A DNA stretch of 64,000 bases from Lepturacanthus savala (Eukaryota > Chordata > Actinopteri > Scombriformes > Trichiuridae), in NCBI GenBank assembly GCA_030544235.1, contig CM060484.1:18870531-18934530 (forward strand), in the 5' to 3' direction. Positions within the stretch are counted from its first letter, which is position 1, and every line of letters begins with the position of its first letter. The position numbers were made by a program, and so were the translations under genes. Positions 35,611 to 46,975 of the stretch are shown here, piece after piece. The notes below the pieces were generated by a model. That model did not search any database. It was not told the DNA's origin and was given only the letters and a program-made list of their open reading frames with translations.

Positions 35611-36876
35611 TGTACAAGTTTATGATCCAGATGATGATGATGAAGCAGCTCAATTATATTTGTTTGAGAGCAGTAAGGTCACTTTATGCTGTAAAATTAT
35701 GTATCTTATCTCCAGTAGGAGAGGCTTCTGTCCTTTTTTTTTAAAGATAATTGTTATCATTTGACACGCAAACTGAAATTGGAATAGAATTGCTCATTAA
35801 AAGTGAACTGAGCATGAAAGGAAAAAGTCAAACATAACTAATTCAGTCCGGCCTAATAAGACACTTGATCATAGCCGCTTGAGCATTTATGCTATTAATT
35901 TTTGCTGAGCGCAATTTTTGGTCCTTTAAACCATGGTGGCCACATAAAAGAAGGGGAAACAAAAACGTCCTAATTGCCTCGATAAATTGAGATGAAGTGC
36001 TGCACAGCAGGCCAAACAGTAGAATGGCTTTGTTCACTCTGTGCAATGTGAAATCAAAAACAAAACACACACACACAAAGATTAACTTCCAAATACATTA
36101 TTTCGCCTACATAAAGCCGTCGCCACACATATTTGTGGGTCCGCACTTTGTATGGCAGGCAGCATGGCAAACATTAGAGGCGACTCTCAGGAGGAATAAT
36201 TACTCTGGACAGTGGTTGAATCCAGATGGACTTGGCAGAGCCATGTGGAAACCTGCTGCCAGTGTACACAACTCATACCTGCCTCACAACACTCATTGCT
36301 AGGCCACCCAGTGCCTAAAACAGCAACATTTCCCCCCCCCTGCATTAGGTCTTCTGCAGCCAGGCCTGCAATCTGGACAGAAAAGCTCAGGCTGGCATGG
36401 GAACATAGGAAAAGGGAGAATTGCTATAATAGAGCAAGTGGGACAAAAAAGAAAGGAAGGAATGCAACAGGGGTAATCAAACATAATAACTCTTAATGTA
36501 CTGTAATTGTTATGGATTTTAGCTTCTACCGTTTCCTTCTCTGTATCCTAATGCCGAAAAGAAAAATCTTTCCTGTTTGACTATTCTAAATGTAAAATCT
36601 ACTTTTTTATTTTCCGTTTAACATTTTCTTTTAAAATGCTATAGCATGGCTGTGTGAGCCTTATTTGATGTTGCACACCACATAAGTCAAGGCTTTTATT
36701 CCATTACTGAGCACTCAAGGACAGAAGCAGCACTTCTGACATCTATGTTCGGTATTTTCTCACTGTTGGTTCTTTGGTTATTTTTCTGCTGTGTGCAACT
36801 ATAGGGTGGGCTTCATTTTCTAATAGAGATGGAAAAGGACACAGACAGGAGGGAAGAGTTTATTAACCAGCTCATG

Positions 36877-36879
<3 letters not shown>
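35611..36879. other. Candidate conserved non-coding block (35840-36330)
   Basis: 35840-36330 is repeat-free and complex (gatcatagccgcttgagc, ctaattgcctcgataaattg, gaggcgactctcaggagg). A C-run lies at 36333-36341. The rest is ordinary AT-rich sequence. No gene recognised. Confidence 0.3.

Positions 36880-36955
<76 letters not shown>
36880..36955. repeat. (AT)n(CA)n compound microsatellite
   Basis: About 31 AT units followed by seven CA units; the longest AT run in the window. Confidence 0.95.
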
Positions 36956-36956
<1 letters not shown>

Positions 36957-37404
36957 CGTCAGTTTTCCCAGGCAGCGATGCTTTAATTTATAGACGGCGT
37001 GTCTTATGCAAACACCATGATAATGCATATCTAAGAATACATTATCAAGCTTGGCATATTCATTGTCAGTTTTTTTTGTGACCTGCTATATCTTAGGAAT
37101 TTCAAGCATGTTAATCCTAATGTGTAATTTGAATGTTATGTCACATTAATATTCAGAGCATGATATGCCTCAAAGACAGATTGGATTGTACCAGAGTGAG
37201 TCTGGGTAGTTATTTGTGTTGATCTAAAATGTCTAAATTTTGATCTCACCATTATTTGTTTTAAGTATTTATTACACCCAGTTAAATGCTAAACTACTAC
37301 TTCATTTCATGTCATTTGTAGTGTTTGGTCTGGCCTGTGACTGATTATTATGACATCATTAGATTATTAATATGCAGCATCAGTGTTCGGCAGCATGTCA
37401 ATGT

Positions 37405-37877
37405 TGTGGCTGGAAAAAAATAAGAGACCACTGCATTTTTTTTTCTGAAATCAGCATATCTACATGTATTCCAACCATTTCATTCCAGCATCTGTTGAAT
37501 TCCAATACATGCACACCTCATTCTGCTTAAAGGGATACCAGGAGAGGAGAAGTCACCCAAGACAATGTGAAAGACTTGTGATTAAAAATAAGGGTTATTG
37601 CACCAAATATTGATTTCTAAACTCTTAAGTGTTACCATTCGTATTATGTTGCTTTAAAATGATCTTGTTTCTTTGCTTTGTTTGAGGTCTGAAAACATTG
37701 TATCTTTTGGTGTTATTTTGACCATTTGTCATTTTCTGCAAATAAATGCTCTAAGCAATAATAATTATTTATTTGTAAAATGAGGGAAATATGTTCCTTT
37801 TGTCCAAACACATACCTATAAGTAGTAAAATCAGAAAAACTGATAATTTTCAGTGGTCTATTTTTTTTCCAGAGCTG
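37405..37877 (-). mobile_element. Tc1-like transposon, internally deleted copy 2
   Basis: Left end ggctggaaaaaaataagaga...ccactgca; right end cagtggtct...ccagagctg next to TA. The interior is the reverse complement of copy 1: ccatttcattccagcatctg corresponds to 1515-1535. About 470 bp with no transposase frame. Confidence 0.85.
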
Positions 37878-37891
37878 TATAAGCAGTTAAC

Positions 37892-38070
37892 TAGTTTAAC
37901 CAACCTAGGGGTCAGGCCCCTCCAAAGGGTCAGCAGATAAATGTGGTCATGAGATGACTGAAGAAGAGGGGAAAATAAAAATAAATAATTAAGTTCTGAT
38001 TCAAAAATCAGTTTTTGCTTTCTTTGATTTCTGGTGAAATATCGCATCATGTAACATTTGAGTACAATTT
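37892..38070 (+). mobile_element. Nested ggttcccaaccta element in copy E (truncated)
   Basis: aaccaacctaggggtcaggc, ccctccaaagggtcagcaga and gttctgattcaaaaatcag follow the nested elements of copies C and D; the 3' part is lost. Confidence 0.75.
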
Positions 38071-38331
38071 ATATTTTAAAAGCTTGTTCAATAATCCATC
38101 CTGTCAAATCTGCATCTGAAGTACGTAAATCTGCTGGATAAATAGAGCCAAATGGGAAGTATAATATTTTTCCTCTGAAATGTAGTTGAGTGGAATTATA
38201 AAGTAGCATCACAGCCACCGGGGTGTGACAGCTGACACCAGACGTAGAGCAGTCCTTCACCTGTTTGAGGATCGGTGGTTAGATTCCCTGCTACTCCAGG
38301 CTTTCTATTCGGTTACTTTCCACCGCTGTGT

Positions 38332-39390
38332 GATGAACTTCTTAACTAATGCCAGAGGGACTTTGTTCCTCGGTCGCCTTTATGTGCGCGCATCCTCATT
38401 TATGTACTGACCACATGTTTCGGCCACATGCGGCTGCCCTCGTTCTGCTATCAGTGGGCCCCATACGGATCCCTGCGGGACGGACACGCAGATGGACCCA
38501 GTGGGGATCCACAGTGAGCCTGGCTGACACACCAAGCCTCCGTCTCGCAGAATGGCAACACATCACAGAATCACATCAGGAGGAGTTCTGATTTAACCAT
38601 TAGCAATGAATTTAAATGCTAATTTGCCTCAGCCGCATATTTGCAGTTGATTTGAGTAATTAGCATCCACAATCGGTTGACTTGGTTACCATCCGCCCAA
38701 AGAGGACGTAGCAATGTTACAGAGCTCATGTTGGGGCAATAAGCATCGATAATTTAGAAAAAAACTGTATATTTGTTAAGTTAGTTTGCATTATTTAAAA
38801 CACATCAATATATGATTTTATATCCATAGCAATGGTTTGTTTTCGTCCAATGAGGTTTGTGTATTGAATTATTGAGCCCTCGGGTTTTATATTACAACAC
38901 TGTGGCGCTGAAAAATTAAAAAGATAAAGTATTAGAAAAAGTAGAAAATAGAGAAAACTTCCAGCTGTTGTGTGGTGTTAATAACCAAGGGATCCAATTC
39001 CATCTCAAACAGACTGTTTGAAGATCAAAGCTGTGACTTTATCTCCCAACTGTTGAAAGAGGAGCAGGAAAAGCCAATACTCTCTCCACTGGCTCCCTGC
39101 ATTTCCGCAGCTTGGGCCGGGTTCAAAGTATAAAATGAATTCTTCTGAATCGATGGAATATAGCTCACCAATGCTTCTTTGCAATCTTCAGACTAACCAT
39201 AAAATGTTTTTCATGAAGAAAGGGGGGGAAAGTGCTTCTAATAGTTAATTATATTCATTGGATATGGATTATAGAACAATATTAAATCACAACTGTGGAT
39301 GTCAAACCTGTGGCCTGAGCAGCCAAGTAAGCAAGATTGTGAAGTAAATTCCTCTTTTGCTTCCTGCTTCAAACGAACGTCTCTGCTCTC

Positions 39391-39393
<3 letters not shown>
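38332..39393. other. Candidate conserved non-coding block (38580-38720)
   Basis: 38580-38720 has clustered homeodomain-like words (ccattagcaatgaatttaaa, gctaatttgcctcagcc, gagtaattagcatccac). 38340-38580 is CpG-bearing with short overlapping frames and no recognisable product. Confidence 0.35.

Positions 39394-39421
<28 letters not shown>
39394..39421. repeat. Poly(T) run of 28
   Basis: Uninterrupted T homopolymer. It may be the reverse of a retroposon A-tail, but no body is recognisable beside it. Confidence 0.95.
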
Positions 39422-39422
<1 letters not shown>

Positions 39423-40519
39423 TTAAGCGATATGTCACTGAGCAAATTATTGTCTGCACACTCCATAGAATGAAAGCAGACGGAGCAGAATATTAACAAA
39501 TTGACACTGCTATAGCTTCCTTTATGCAATTTTAACCTATTTAAGCCCAGATATTTTATAAAGTTTTCCTGAATATAATTATATCAGTCAAGTCAACAAT
39601 CATGTATCTATTTTTTCCATTTTGCAATCTTTTCCTTGCAGAAAATAGCATTTTAATCACTATTATAATTACTGCTTGCACAAATATGCCCATAAACAAA
39701 AACCTGTTTATTCCATGTACAAAATTCTTTTTTGGGAGATTCTTCACATGACAGGAAGTACTGGGAAACTTCTTTTTTTTGCTTAAAACATTTTGTCTAA
39801 GTTTTGTCTAAGAAAAAAAGCTGTATGAGTAACATTTTTTTTTTTTTTTTAAGTATAAAGACAGAGTGGAATATGGACACACTGACATCAACTTGTTACT
39901 TAATGTGGTCACACTGGCAATGAAGTTCAATTGTTGATGAATAACTCACCTAAGCGAGGTAGCAATAAATTACTGAATAAATAACATCAGAGGTTGATCA
40001 TTTTGAAGTATTAGCCAATATGAGGACAATGTGAAAGTTGTAAGGTTTAGGAAAACTTAATAGGTGTGAGAGAAGTAGAGATCAGTCATACAGACTTTCA
40101 TCTTTAAGCACACTGATGCAGAAAGCAATTGGTCTCATTTCATTCCTGAAAGGCATCAGGAAGTGTCTGTCTGCCGCTCTTAATCGAAGGTAAGGAACCA
40201 GAAGTATTTTGTCACATCAACCACTTAAGTCGTCATCCTTCAAGCCCTCTCCCCATCCTGTAAAGCATAAATCTCACTTTAGCATGGCTAGTCCAAGTCT
40301 TATCCGTGAAAGATGATTTTGTCGATGGAGAAAGATCGTATAATTTTTTGATTCAGAGCTGGGAAGCGGCTGCGAAGCTTTAGCAGTCAACTGTCTTTAG
40401 TGGTCCTCAGTAGAATATCAAATAGTATTTGATGTGAGTTACTGTACTAACAGTTTGTTGTTACAGCCACAACCAGCCGACAACGCAGCTGTTATCAATA
40501 CACTTTAACAACATAATAA
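39422..40519. other. No gene or clear repeat
   Basis: AT-rich. A T-run at about 39835-39850. cgaaggtaagg near 40186 is a donor-like site without a good acceptor. Confidence 0.45.
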
Positions 40520-41575
40520 TATTCCGCTTTATTTATAGGGGCATAACATAAAATGCAGCTCAAAGAGCTTCACCAAAGACTTATTAAAATATAAGACAAT
40601 TAAGTAAAAAAGCAAAAGACATTAAAATCCTGGAGAAGGGGAACCAAAAACAATTGTAAAAGAATCGATTTAAAGCAAGTATGTTTGGAGCTGATTTTTA
40701 AGGTTTCCTGTCTCATATGAGGATGGAGCATGTTCCACATCCTTGGTGCATACCTAGTGAAGGCAGCGTAGCAGTATCACCTCTCAGCCTCTTGCTGTGC
40801 GTCGGTGGCGCCCTCAGCAGACCGACAACAAGCGATCCGCGGCAGCAATTTGGAACTTACTCCCACAGGCAATCTGACAGGTAGGACAGCACTGAGCCAT
40901 TAAGTGCTTTAAAATTTTAAAAAATCTATCCTCAAAGTCCCGGGAAGTCAGTGCAAAGATACCGGAGCAATGTGATCACTTTTCCTGGCTTTTGGTTAGA
41001 ATTCTTGCTGACTTGCAGCCGATCGATACTTGGTTTTCGGTATGAAGTGCATTGCAATAAGGCATGAGCCCATTTCTTAGCATCTTCCGAGCAGAGGTCA
41101 GGTCTGTTCTTGTGATGTTTCTCAAAAAGGCTTGCTTTGTAACGTTGCTGACAGCATTCTCAAAATCCGAATCAGTCAGGATTCAGGATCAATAATAACA
41201 CCCAGGTTTTTCACTCACCGTTTTACCTGTAGAGACAAATTCATGTTTCTTTTTCCTTGATTTATCTGGGACAATGGACGGTAGCAGAATGAACAGAGCA
41301 GCTAAATTTCATCTACTGTCCCTGGGCAAATTCCTGAGCCTTACGATGAGACTTATTTCATCCGAGCGTCTGCCAACGATAGGGACTTTAGTTTTGTCTT
41401 TATTTGATTTGAGATAATACTCACTCATCCACTGCACAATACTTGAGAATCAATCTCGCAGAGGACTTAAGGTATCCTTATTGTCTGGTTCTACAGATAA
41501 ATACAACTAAGCATCAAGCCACTTTTCAATATCATGTTCAAGTATACCACTAATTTAAAATAAGGCCGGCTGACA
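40520..41575 (-). pseudogene. LINE reverse-transcriptase C-terminal relic 2
   Basis: The minus strand carries, in order: HDIEKW-LDA-LYLSVEPDNKD (a mutated YADDTQLYLS region, about 41450-41540); QWMSEYYLKSNKDKTKVPIV in a 37-codon open run; VKNLGVIIDP (41186-41214); AFLRNITR...MPYCNALHT; a decayed HITPxLxSLHWLP (40941-40979); KALNGSVLSYLSD (40860-40910); and APRMWNMLHPHMRQ (about 40710-40750). The 3' end at about 40520 has cctataaataaagcgg. This is the C-terminal half of a fish LINE ORF2, truncated at its 5' side as is usual for LINE insertions. Stops and frameshifts make it inactive. Confidence 0.9.
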
Positions 41576-41601
41576 GATGTGATAAAGTACCACAGACAAC
41601 A

Positions 41602-41604
<3 letters not shown>

Positions 41605-41636
<32 letters not shown>
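41605..41636. repeat. (AT)n microsatellite
   Basis: About 16 AT units directly against the left end of MITE copy 3. Confidence 0.95.
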
Positions 41637-41637
<1 letters not shown>

Positions 41638-41638
<1 letters not shown>

Positions 41639-42145
41639 TTCATAGGTTTGGAGTCAGCTAGACAATTTTGTGTTTTCCATGAAAAGTCACACTTTTATTT
41701 ACCACAATCAGTTGTAACATGAACAGAAAATATAGTCAAGGTATTGACAAGGTTAGAAATAATGTTGTATATACAATAATGTTGTTGTAATTTGTATTTG
41801 AAATAATATTTTCTTTCGTTCAAACTTTGTTTTCATCAAAGGAAAGTTTTATAGCTCTAACCAGCTAAATTGTTTTCAGCTGTGCTAACATGGTTGCACA
41901 AGGGTTTTCTAATCATTCACTGGACTTTTGATGCAATGAGCAAACACATTGTACCATTAGAACACTGGAGTGATAGTTGCTGGAAATGGGCCTTAAAAAC
42001 CAAAGACAAAGACATTTGCAGCTAGAATAGTCACTCACCACATTAAGAATGTATAGTGTATTTCGTTTAAACTTATCTTCATTGAAAAAAATAGTGCTTT
42101 TCTTTCAAAAATAAGGACATTTCTAAGTAACCCCAAACTTTTAAA
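41638..42145 (+). mobile_element. Tc1/mariner-type MITE, copy 3 (long form)
   Basis: Left end gttcataggtttggagtcag; right end aagtaaccccaaacttttaa. Longer than copy 2, it keeps gaaaatatagtcaagg, gatagttgctggaaatgggc and gcagctagaatagtcac. It is flanked on both sides by AT repeats, consistent with TA target choice. Confidence 0.85.
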
Positions 42146-42419
42146 TATATATGTATATATATATGCATGCAAATTTGGTGTACAGATGAAAACTGTGAAT
42201 TTATCCTGATAGAATTATCTTTATTCTAGTCAGTAAAAAATCTTAATGTGACCCTAATGGTCTGACATGGCAATGCTTACAATCATATCACGTGTATTAT
42301 GCAAACAGCCATATGCCTAGACTTTAATTTGTAAATAATAATTGCAATGTCAATTACAATCACGTTATTTTTAGTGTTTTTCTTCCTTAATTAGTGGTAG
42401 CTGTAAATTAGTATTTCCT
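42146..42419. other. AT-rich intervening sequence
   Basis: An imperfect AT run at 42144-42164, then plain AT-rich sequence. Confidence 0.5.
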
Positions 42420-42900
42420 GAAATGTTTTTGTTTTCTTTTTTTTTAAACAGGGCATATTGTGAACATGTTCGGCTTTTCTCTCCGCTTGTCTGCATTGTG
42501 ATTAAACACGAGTTGCCAGATGCCGTACACCTCTTCCCCGCTTCATTAGCAGCCCAATTTATAGCGTGTTTTTTGGTGAAAAGCACTCTCGAGATTAATT
42601 CCGTGAAGTGTTGTGGAAACCTTAATCATTTATTTATTTTCTGGGCCTGGGGCTCAGATTCATCAGTGTTTTGTTGTATAGGTGTATTAATTTACTTCCA
42701 TTGTAATTGTTGGGGGGCCCAGACGTTTATGAATATTTTGTGTGCAATTAGCTCTCTGCGCGGCGTTGATCAAACATTTCACTAAATTCCAAGGGATGGG
42801 TTATGTTTTAATTATCTCTTAGCTTATCTGAACCAAACTGAGAAAATGTGTTTTGAGTTATGCCTTTTAATAATTGAGCTCATTATATTCTGAGTTTTAT
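42420..42900. other. Candidate conserved non-coding block with acceptor-like start
   Basis: A T-rich tract ending aaacag (AG at 42450-42451) is followed by a plus-strand frame open to 42785. Words such as ccaatttatagcgtg, gagattaattccgtg, gtgcaattagctctctg and ttaattatctcttagc give strong enhancer texture. The open translation (CEHVRLFSPLVCIVIKHEL...) matches nothing I know, and no good donor follows. Conserved regulatory DNA is the likelier reading. Confidence 0.35.
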
Positions 42901-44250
42901 TAGAGAAAGAGGACACCTCTGTGCATCCTGCTCCTGCTCTGCAAACACCCGCCTATCTGTACATCCAGCGTCCACAACAACAGCGCCTTTGTGCAGAGGC
43001 TGCAGCTCTTTATCTAGAAAGTGATGATCTCTGGTCGGTGCCAGTGTCCCCAGTGAATCCTATAACAAGGCCATCACTTGGCACTGGAACCAAGCTTCTC
43101 CCCGGTGGGAAGGAGAGAAGGACCAGACCTCTGGCTGTCAGGATAATTGGCAAAGGCACCTGGATCATACAGCGGGAATGACAGACTGACATTCATTACG
43201 TTTAATAGTATTTCCTCCATCACTGTCACTCTCTCCCTTTCTCTTCCCCTACTCTCTCTCACACACACACATTCCCGCTCTTGTGTGTGTGTGTGTGTTT
43301 TTTTTTTTTCATTTTATTTGTGCCTTTGCCGTCATCAGCCCTCCCACCATCACCTAGCGGGTCATCATCCGATGTCTCCCTGGCGTTGTTATCCTTGGCA
43401 CCTGAGAGATAAAGTCACTCCCGGTGACTGATGACCACAGGTCCGAGCAGAGATGAGCCGCGATTTGTAATGATACAGATATGCCGTGTGCATTTTATAC
43501 GGTCCTCAAGGCTGTGTCTGTACAGCCGTGTCAGGTCACCGGCTGGATCAGTGGTACCATTATGAAGTACATCATAAAAGTCCTTGTAAATAAAGCAAAT
43601 GTGCTTTCGAGCAGCACCCACACCATAGACCTTGAAATAGCCGAGTCCTCACAATGAATAAATGGGAATTTCATCAACCCCCTTAGCCTGGACACAGCTG
43701 AGGACTACCTGACAGAGGTTTGAGGGCCTTTGTGAAGAGCTGTTTATGATTCTGCAGTGAGTGAAGCAGATAATGACCAGCTGTGGGCATCACTCACCGA
43801 GGTTCTCAGGGACCTCATTGGCAGGCTAAAAGATCTCATTATGGCACTTTACAGATGTCACCTCTGCCACACTTATGAGGTTTGCCTTGTTGGCCTCCCA
43901 GAATACGCCCCGGTCCTGACAGTCTGGCTCATGGTCAGCCTCTGGTCTGGGACCTCTGGGCCGCCGGGCTTGAGAGGGCTGAGGTCGACGGCCAGGCTGG
44001 CCGAGTGGGCTGCAGCTCACGTCGTATCTTCTTATTATTCTCCTAGTTTAGTTCGACTTTCCATTTCCTCAAGCTGTCATTCTGTAATCATCAGGTTCAA
44101 AAAATAAAATAAACTAGATCAGAGCATTGTATTTCTTCAAAGGTGTACATTATGGATTCTCAATCATAAGTTTGCTTTTTGCTTGCTTTACAAATTGTCT
44201 TTTTTGTGGTGAAAGAATTGATCCATGGTGAAAGGCATCCATTAGTGCAT
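42901..44250. other. High-complexity block, candidate conserved non-coding
   Basis: Few simple repeats apart from a CA/GT pair and T-run at 43258-43310. 43440-44030 is complex and CpG-bearing (gatgagccgcgatttgtaat, ccgtgtgcattttatacgg). The frames at 42921-43181 and 43757-44107 have no recognisable domain and overlap minus-strand frames. Confidence 0.3.
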
Positions 44251-44256
44251 TTTCCC

Positions 44257-44353
44257 CATGTTTTATCTACTGTAAAGGCACCCTAGCGGGCAAATGATCA
44301 TGTTTTTTTTCACTGGAAGGGCACCCTAGAGGGCACTATCATGTTTTATCTAC
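44257..44353. repeat. 41-42 bp minisatellite, about 2.3 units
   Basis: Units begin catgtttt at 44257, 44299 and 44340 (periods 42 and 41). The first two carry ggcaccctagcgggca and ggcaccctagagggca. A degenerate earlier unit may precede at 44222. A related 42-bp unit is at 49722. Confidence 0.75.
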
Positions 44354-46082
44354 CTCCTTGGATGCCCCAAGAGCACTTTTCCAGCATTTGTTTAAAACAT
44401 GGGGGCACCATGGAAACCCTGAGTCCATCCCTGATCTGACAGTTACCGGGTTCAGCCGCATAAATCCAAGAGTAAATGCACTTAAGATGCAGGATATTGA
44501 TCTGATCACACAAACCGCCTCCATACAGGTGCTAAGATGCATTTCATCCAGAAGTTAGTCAAGTGTAAATGACTTGTCAAGCCACTAGGCTCATCTTTTA
44601 ACACCAAGCAGATGGTAGAAAATCATCCAAAGTGTAGTGCAGAAATAAGGCCTAGCTGTTTAATTTATGCAGCGTGTTTCAGAACAAGAAAACTCAATGT
44701 GTTTTACATTGAAATTTATGCAACAAGGTATGTGTGTCAGGAAATTTTGAGGAAAAGCAAACAGTAATGAAAAACAAGAATCAATCATACATTTTTGTGT
44801 TTTTGTATTGGAGCAATAGGTCAGTGGAGGTGAAGGACGCTCACTGCTGCAACTCCAACATGACTTATGCATTTATTACTGTTATATTTAGTGAACCGGG
44901 TTCTTTCAGTTCTAGCTCTGCGATGCACAACATGGGAAATAATTGATAAATGATCAGGATCGGAAGCCAGGTTCCAATTATTCATGTGGCTTGCACAATA
45001 CAAAGCCTATGAGGTTGGTTAAAAAAAATGATGAAATGTTAATAATTGCTGCTGCAAATGCTTCTTCTCGCTTTTTGACTTTGTCTTCTAACCATTTTCA
45101 GAGTGTTTGCACTTAATTACTTGTTGAGTAATGAACTCGCATGTTTCCACAAGCAGCAAATGCTGCTCAATATTCAACGCGTGAGGAGTAAACATGGCTG
45201 CGGTCAAACTATAATCACCACCAATGGCTTTTTATGTTTCCTTATGTTGCTTTTACATGTTTCTTGATGCCTTTTTATGTTTTATGTAATGCACGTCGTT
45301 GAAATGTGCAAATAAAGCCGCCTCACCTTTCAACGACGTGACAAACACTTACTACTGCTCCTGTTCTGTGTGCGATTGTTTCTTCTACATTAGTATCAAA
45401 GCCCATCCACACTGTTCGCCTTCTTAAGTGTTTGTCTGCAGCCTCATTAGTCAAACCAGACACAAGCATTAATGCTGGCAGTAAATGAACTGCCTCAAGC
45501 CGGTAATTTGATTTGATTGCACGTAAGAAATGTGCTAATTTTGATCACCACTCTAGAGGCAGTGTGAGCCTATAACTACATGTTTAACTGCAGCCTGTTA
45601 CATGAAACAATGAGTTGTTCTTTACTAGAAGACTGTAGGAAGTGTTCATTGATACGGAATTTGGTGCGAGGCTGAAAAATAACATTTTCATGTTTTGTTT
45701 TATGGAACAAACACTTTAAAATCCACAGCAACCAAGCTGCAGTGATATAATCTGTCCTCGGAAAACTCTACACACTTCACTTCTCAGCAATCTGTTTCGC
45801 CACATGTGTGCCCTTCACCGCTCACCGCTGTGATCTCTATAGATCGGTGGATTGGTCCTCCCTGCACACCAGGCAGCTCCAACACTGGCTGGAGCTAGTG
45901 TACTGAACAATTCTGGGAAAGACACCTCACTACCTATCAAATCTCCTGCACAGTTCCAGCAGTTATCGCTGTTCAGTGGCTCGAATTTAGCAGCGTCTAG
46001 CACAACAGACTTGATAGGAATAAAATATAATATCCATAATTATGTTTCAATTAGTATATAATTCAATGAAAATAAGGATTGT
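44354..46082. other. No gene; unique-looking sequence with a hairpin
   Basis: Ordinary sequence. The 45120-45240 part (caagcagcaaatgctgctca) and the hairpin at 45292 stand out. No repeat family recognised. Confidence 0.4.
45292..45340. repeat. Inverted repeat: 13-bp perfect stem plus 3 bp
   Basis: cacgtcgttgaaa (45292-45304) pairs exactly with tttcaacgacgtg (45328-45340). After one mismatch gtg/cac pair again, leaving a 17-nt loop that contains aataaag. Confidence 0.85.
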
Positions 46083-46535
46083 GCCATTCACCATCAGTTG
46101 TAACATGAATAGAAAATATAGTCAAGACATTAACAAAGTTAATGGAGAGAGAAAGAGAGATAATGATTTGTGACCCCACAAATGTTGGGATGTGATGTTC
46201 CAGACCTGCTCAAAGCAAGGTCAGTTTTCTAGCTTGTCTAACAAGCTAAACTGTTTTCAGCTGTGCTAACATGATTGCACAAGGGTTATCTAATCATCCA
46301 TTAGCCTTCTGAAGCAATGAGCAAACACATTGTACCATTAGAACACTGGCGTGATAGTTGCTGGAAATGGGTCTCTGTACACCTATGTACATATTGTACC
46401 GGAAAACAGACATTTGCAGCTAGAATAGTCATTTACCACATTAGCAATGTGTTTAAAGTTATCTTTTTTGGGGAAAAAATGCTTTTCTTTCAAGATAAGG
46501 AAATTTCGAGGTGAAGTAAACTTTTGAATGGTAGC
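46083..46535 (+). mobile_element. Tc1/mariner-type MITE, copy 4 (5'-truncated)
   Basis: Starts inside the element at gccattcaccatcagttgta and shares agaaaatatagtcaag, gatagttgctggaaatggg and gcagctagaatagtcattta. It ends at aaacttttgaatggtag. Confidence 0.85.
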
Positions 46536-46719
46536 GGCTCTCCCTCCATGAATTCGGCCATGTCGCCCCTCTCTAGGAACAGTGTTTTTACACATTGCAG
46601 CCATTATAGATTCTCCAGCATGCTTTGCTTCCTCAGTTAGTACAGTACATCTTTCATTTCATTTTGCTGGAAGTTATACTTTGTTCTCGGGTGATGCCGG
46701 CTGCCCAGCTAAGCCACAC

Positions 46720-46722
<3 letters not shown>

Positions 46723-46756
<34 letters not shown>
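46723..46756. repeat. (AT)n microsatellite
   Basis: About 17 AT units. Confidence 0.95.
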
Positions 46757-46758
<2 letters not shown>

Positions 46759-46779
46759 ATTAATCCTTATAGTTCTGTA

Positions 46780-46975
46780 TTTCTGTCCAATGCTGCTTTC
46801 TGTAATTCTTTGTTTGCTGTTCTTTACTGTTCAAATGTGTGTTTTCGAGGTTTCCTTCCTCTCTTCCTAAGATTTTCCTCTTTTCCCTGTTAATTTTTGT
46901 TTTTAGGGAGTTTTTCCTTAGTCAATTCAAGGGTCTAATGCAGGTAGATTGAGACTGTAATGGTGAATCTCTGAT
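46780..46975 (+). mobile_element. LINE 3'-UTR-like fragment
   Basis: gaggtttccttcctc, then ttttccctgttaatttttg, then tagggagtttttccttagtc and gggtctaatg. This order of words is typical of the 3' end of an abundant fish LINE. No coding remnant is attached. Confidence 0.55.

Larger units (their letters stand above)
37330..38331 (+). mobile_element. Stepped-motif MITE, copy E (composite, heavily interrupted)
   Basis: Left interior gcagcatgtcaatgttgtgg lies before a Tc1-like insertion (37405-37877). Then come ggttcccaaccta-type sequence (37892-38070) and right-arm words tctgaaatgtagttgagtgg and aaagtagcatcac. The end is ggttactttccaccgctg (38311-38329). A piece with gaggatcggtggttagattc (38266-38285), resembling another fish repeat, sits before the right end. 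The left terminus is not found. Confidence 0.65.

Noticed and set aside
36771..36800. ttctttggttatttttctgctg, resembling miR-9
   Set aside because: The 3' half differs from miR-9 and the sequence on either side cannot form the hairpin.
40120..40195. Possible 37-nt exon ending cgaag|gtaagg
   Set aside because: The upstream site ends in AAG after a poor pyrimidine tract, so the exon is not convincing.
43757..44107. 116-codon plus frame with a moderately protein-like start
   Set aside because: No known domain, no splice signals, and a minus frame is open over the same bases; more likely conserved non-coding sequence.
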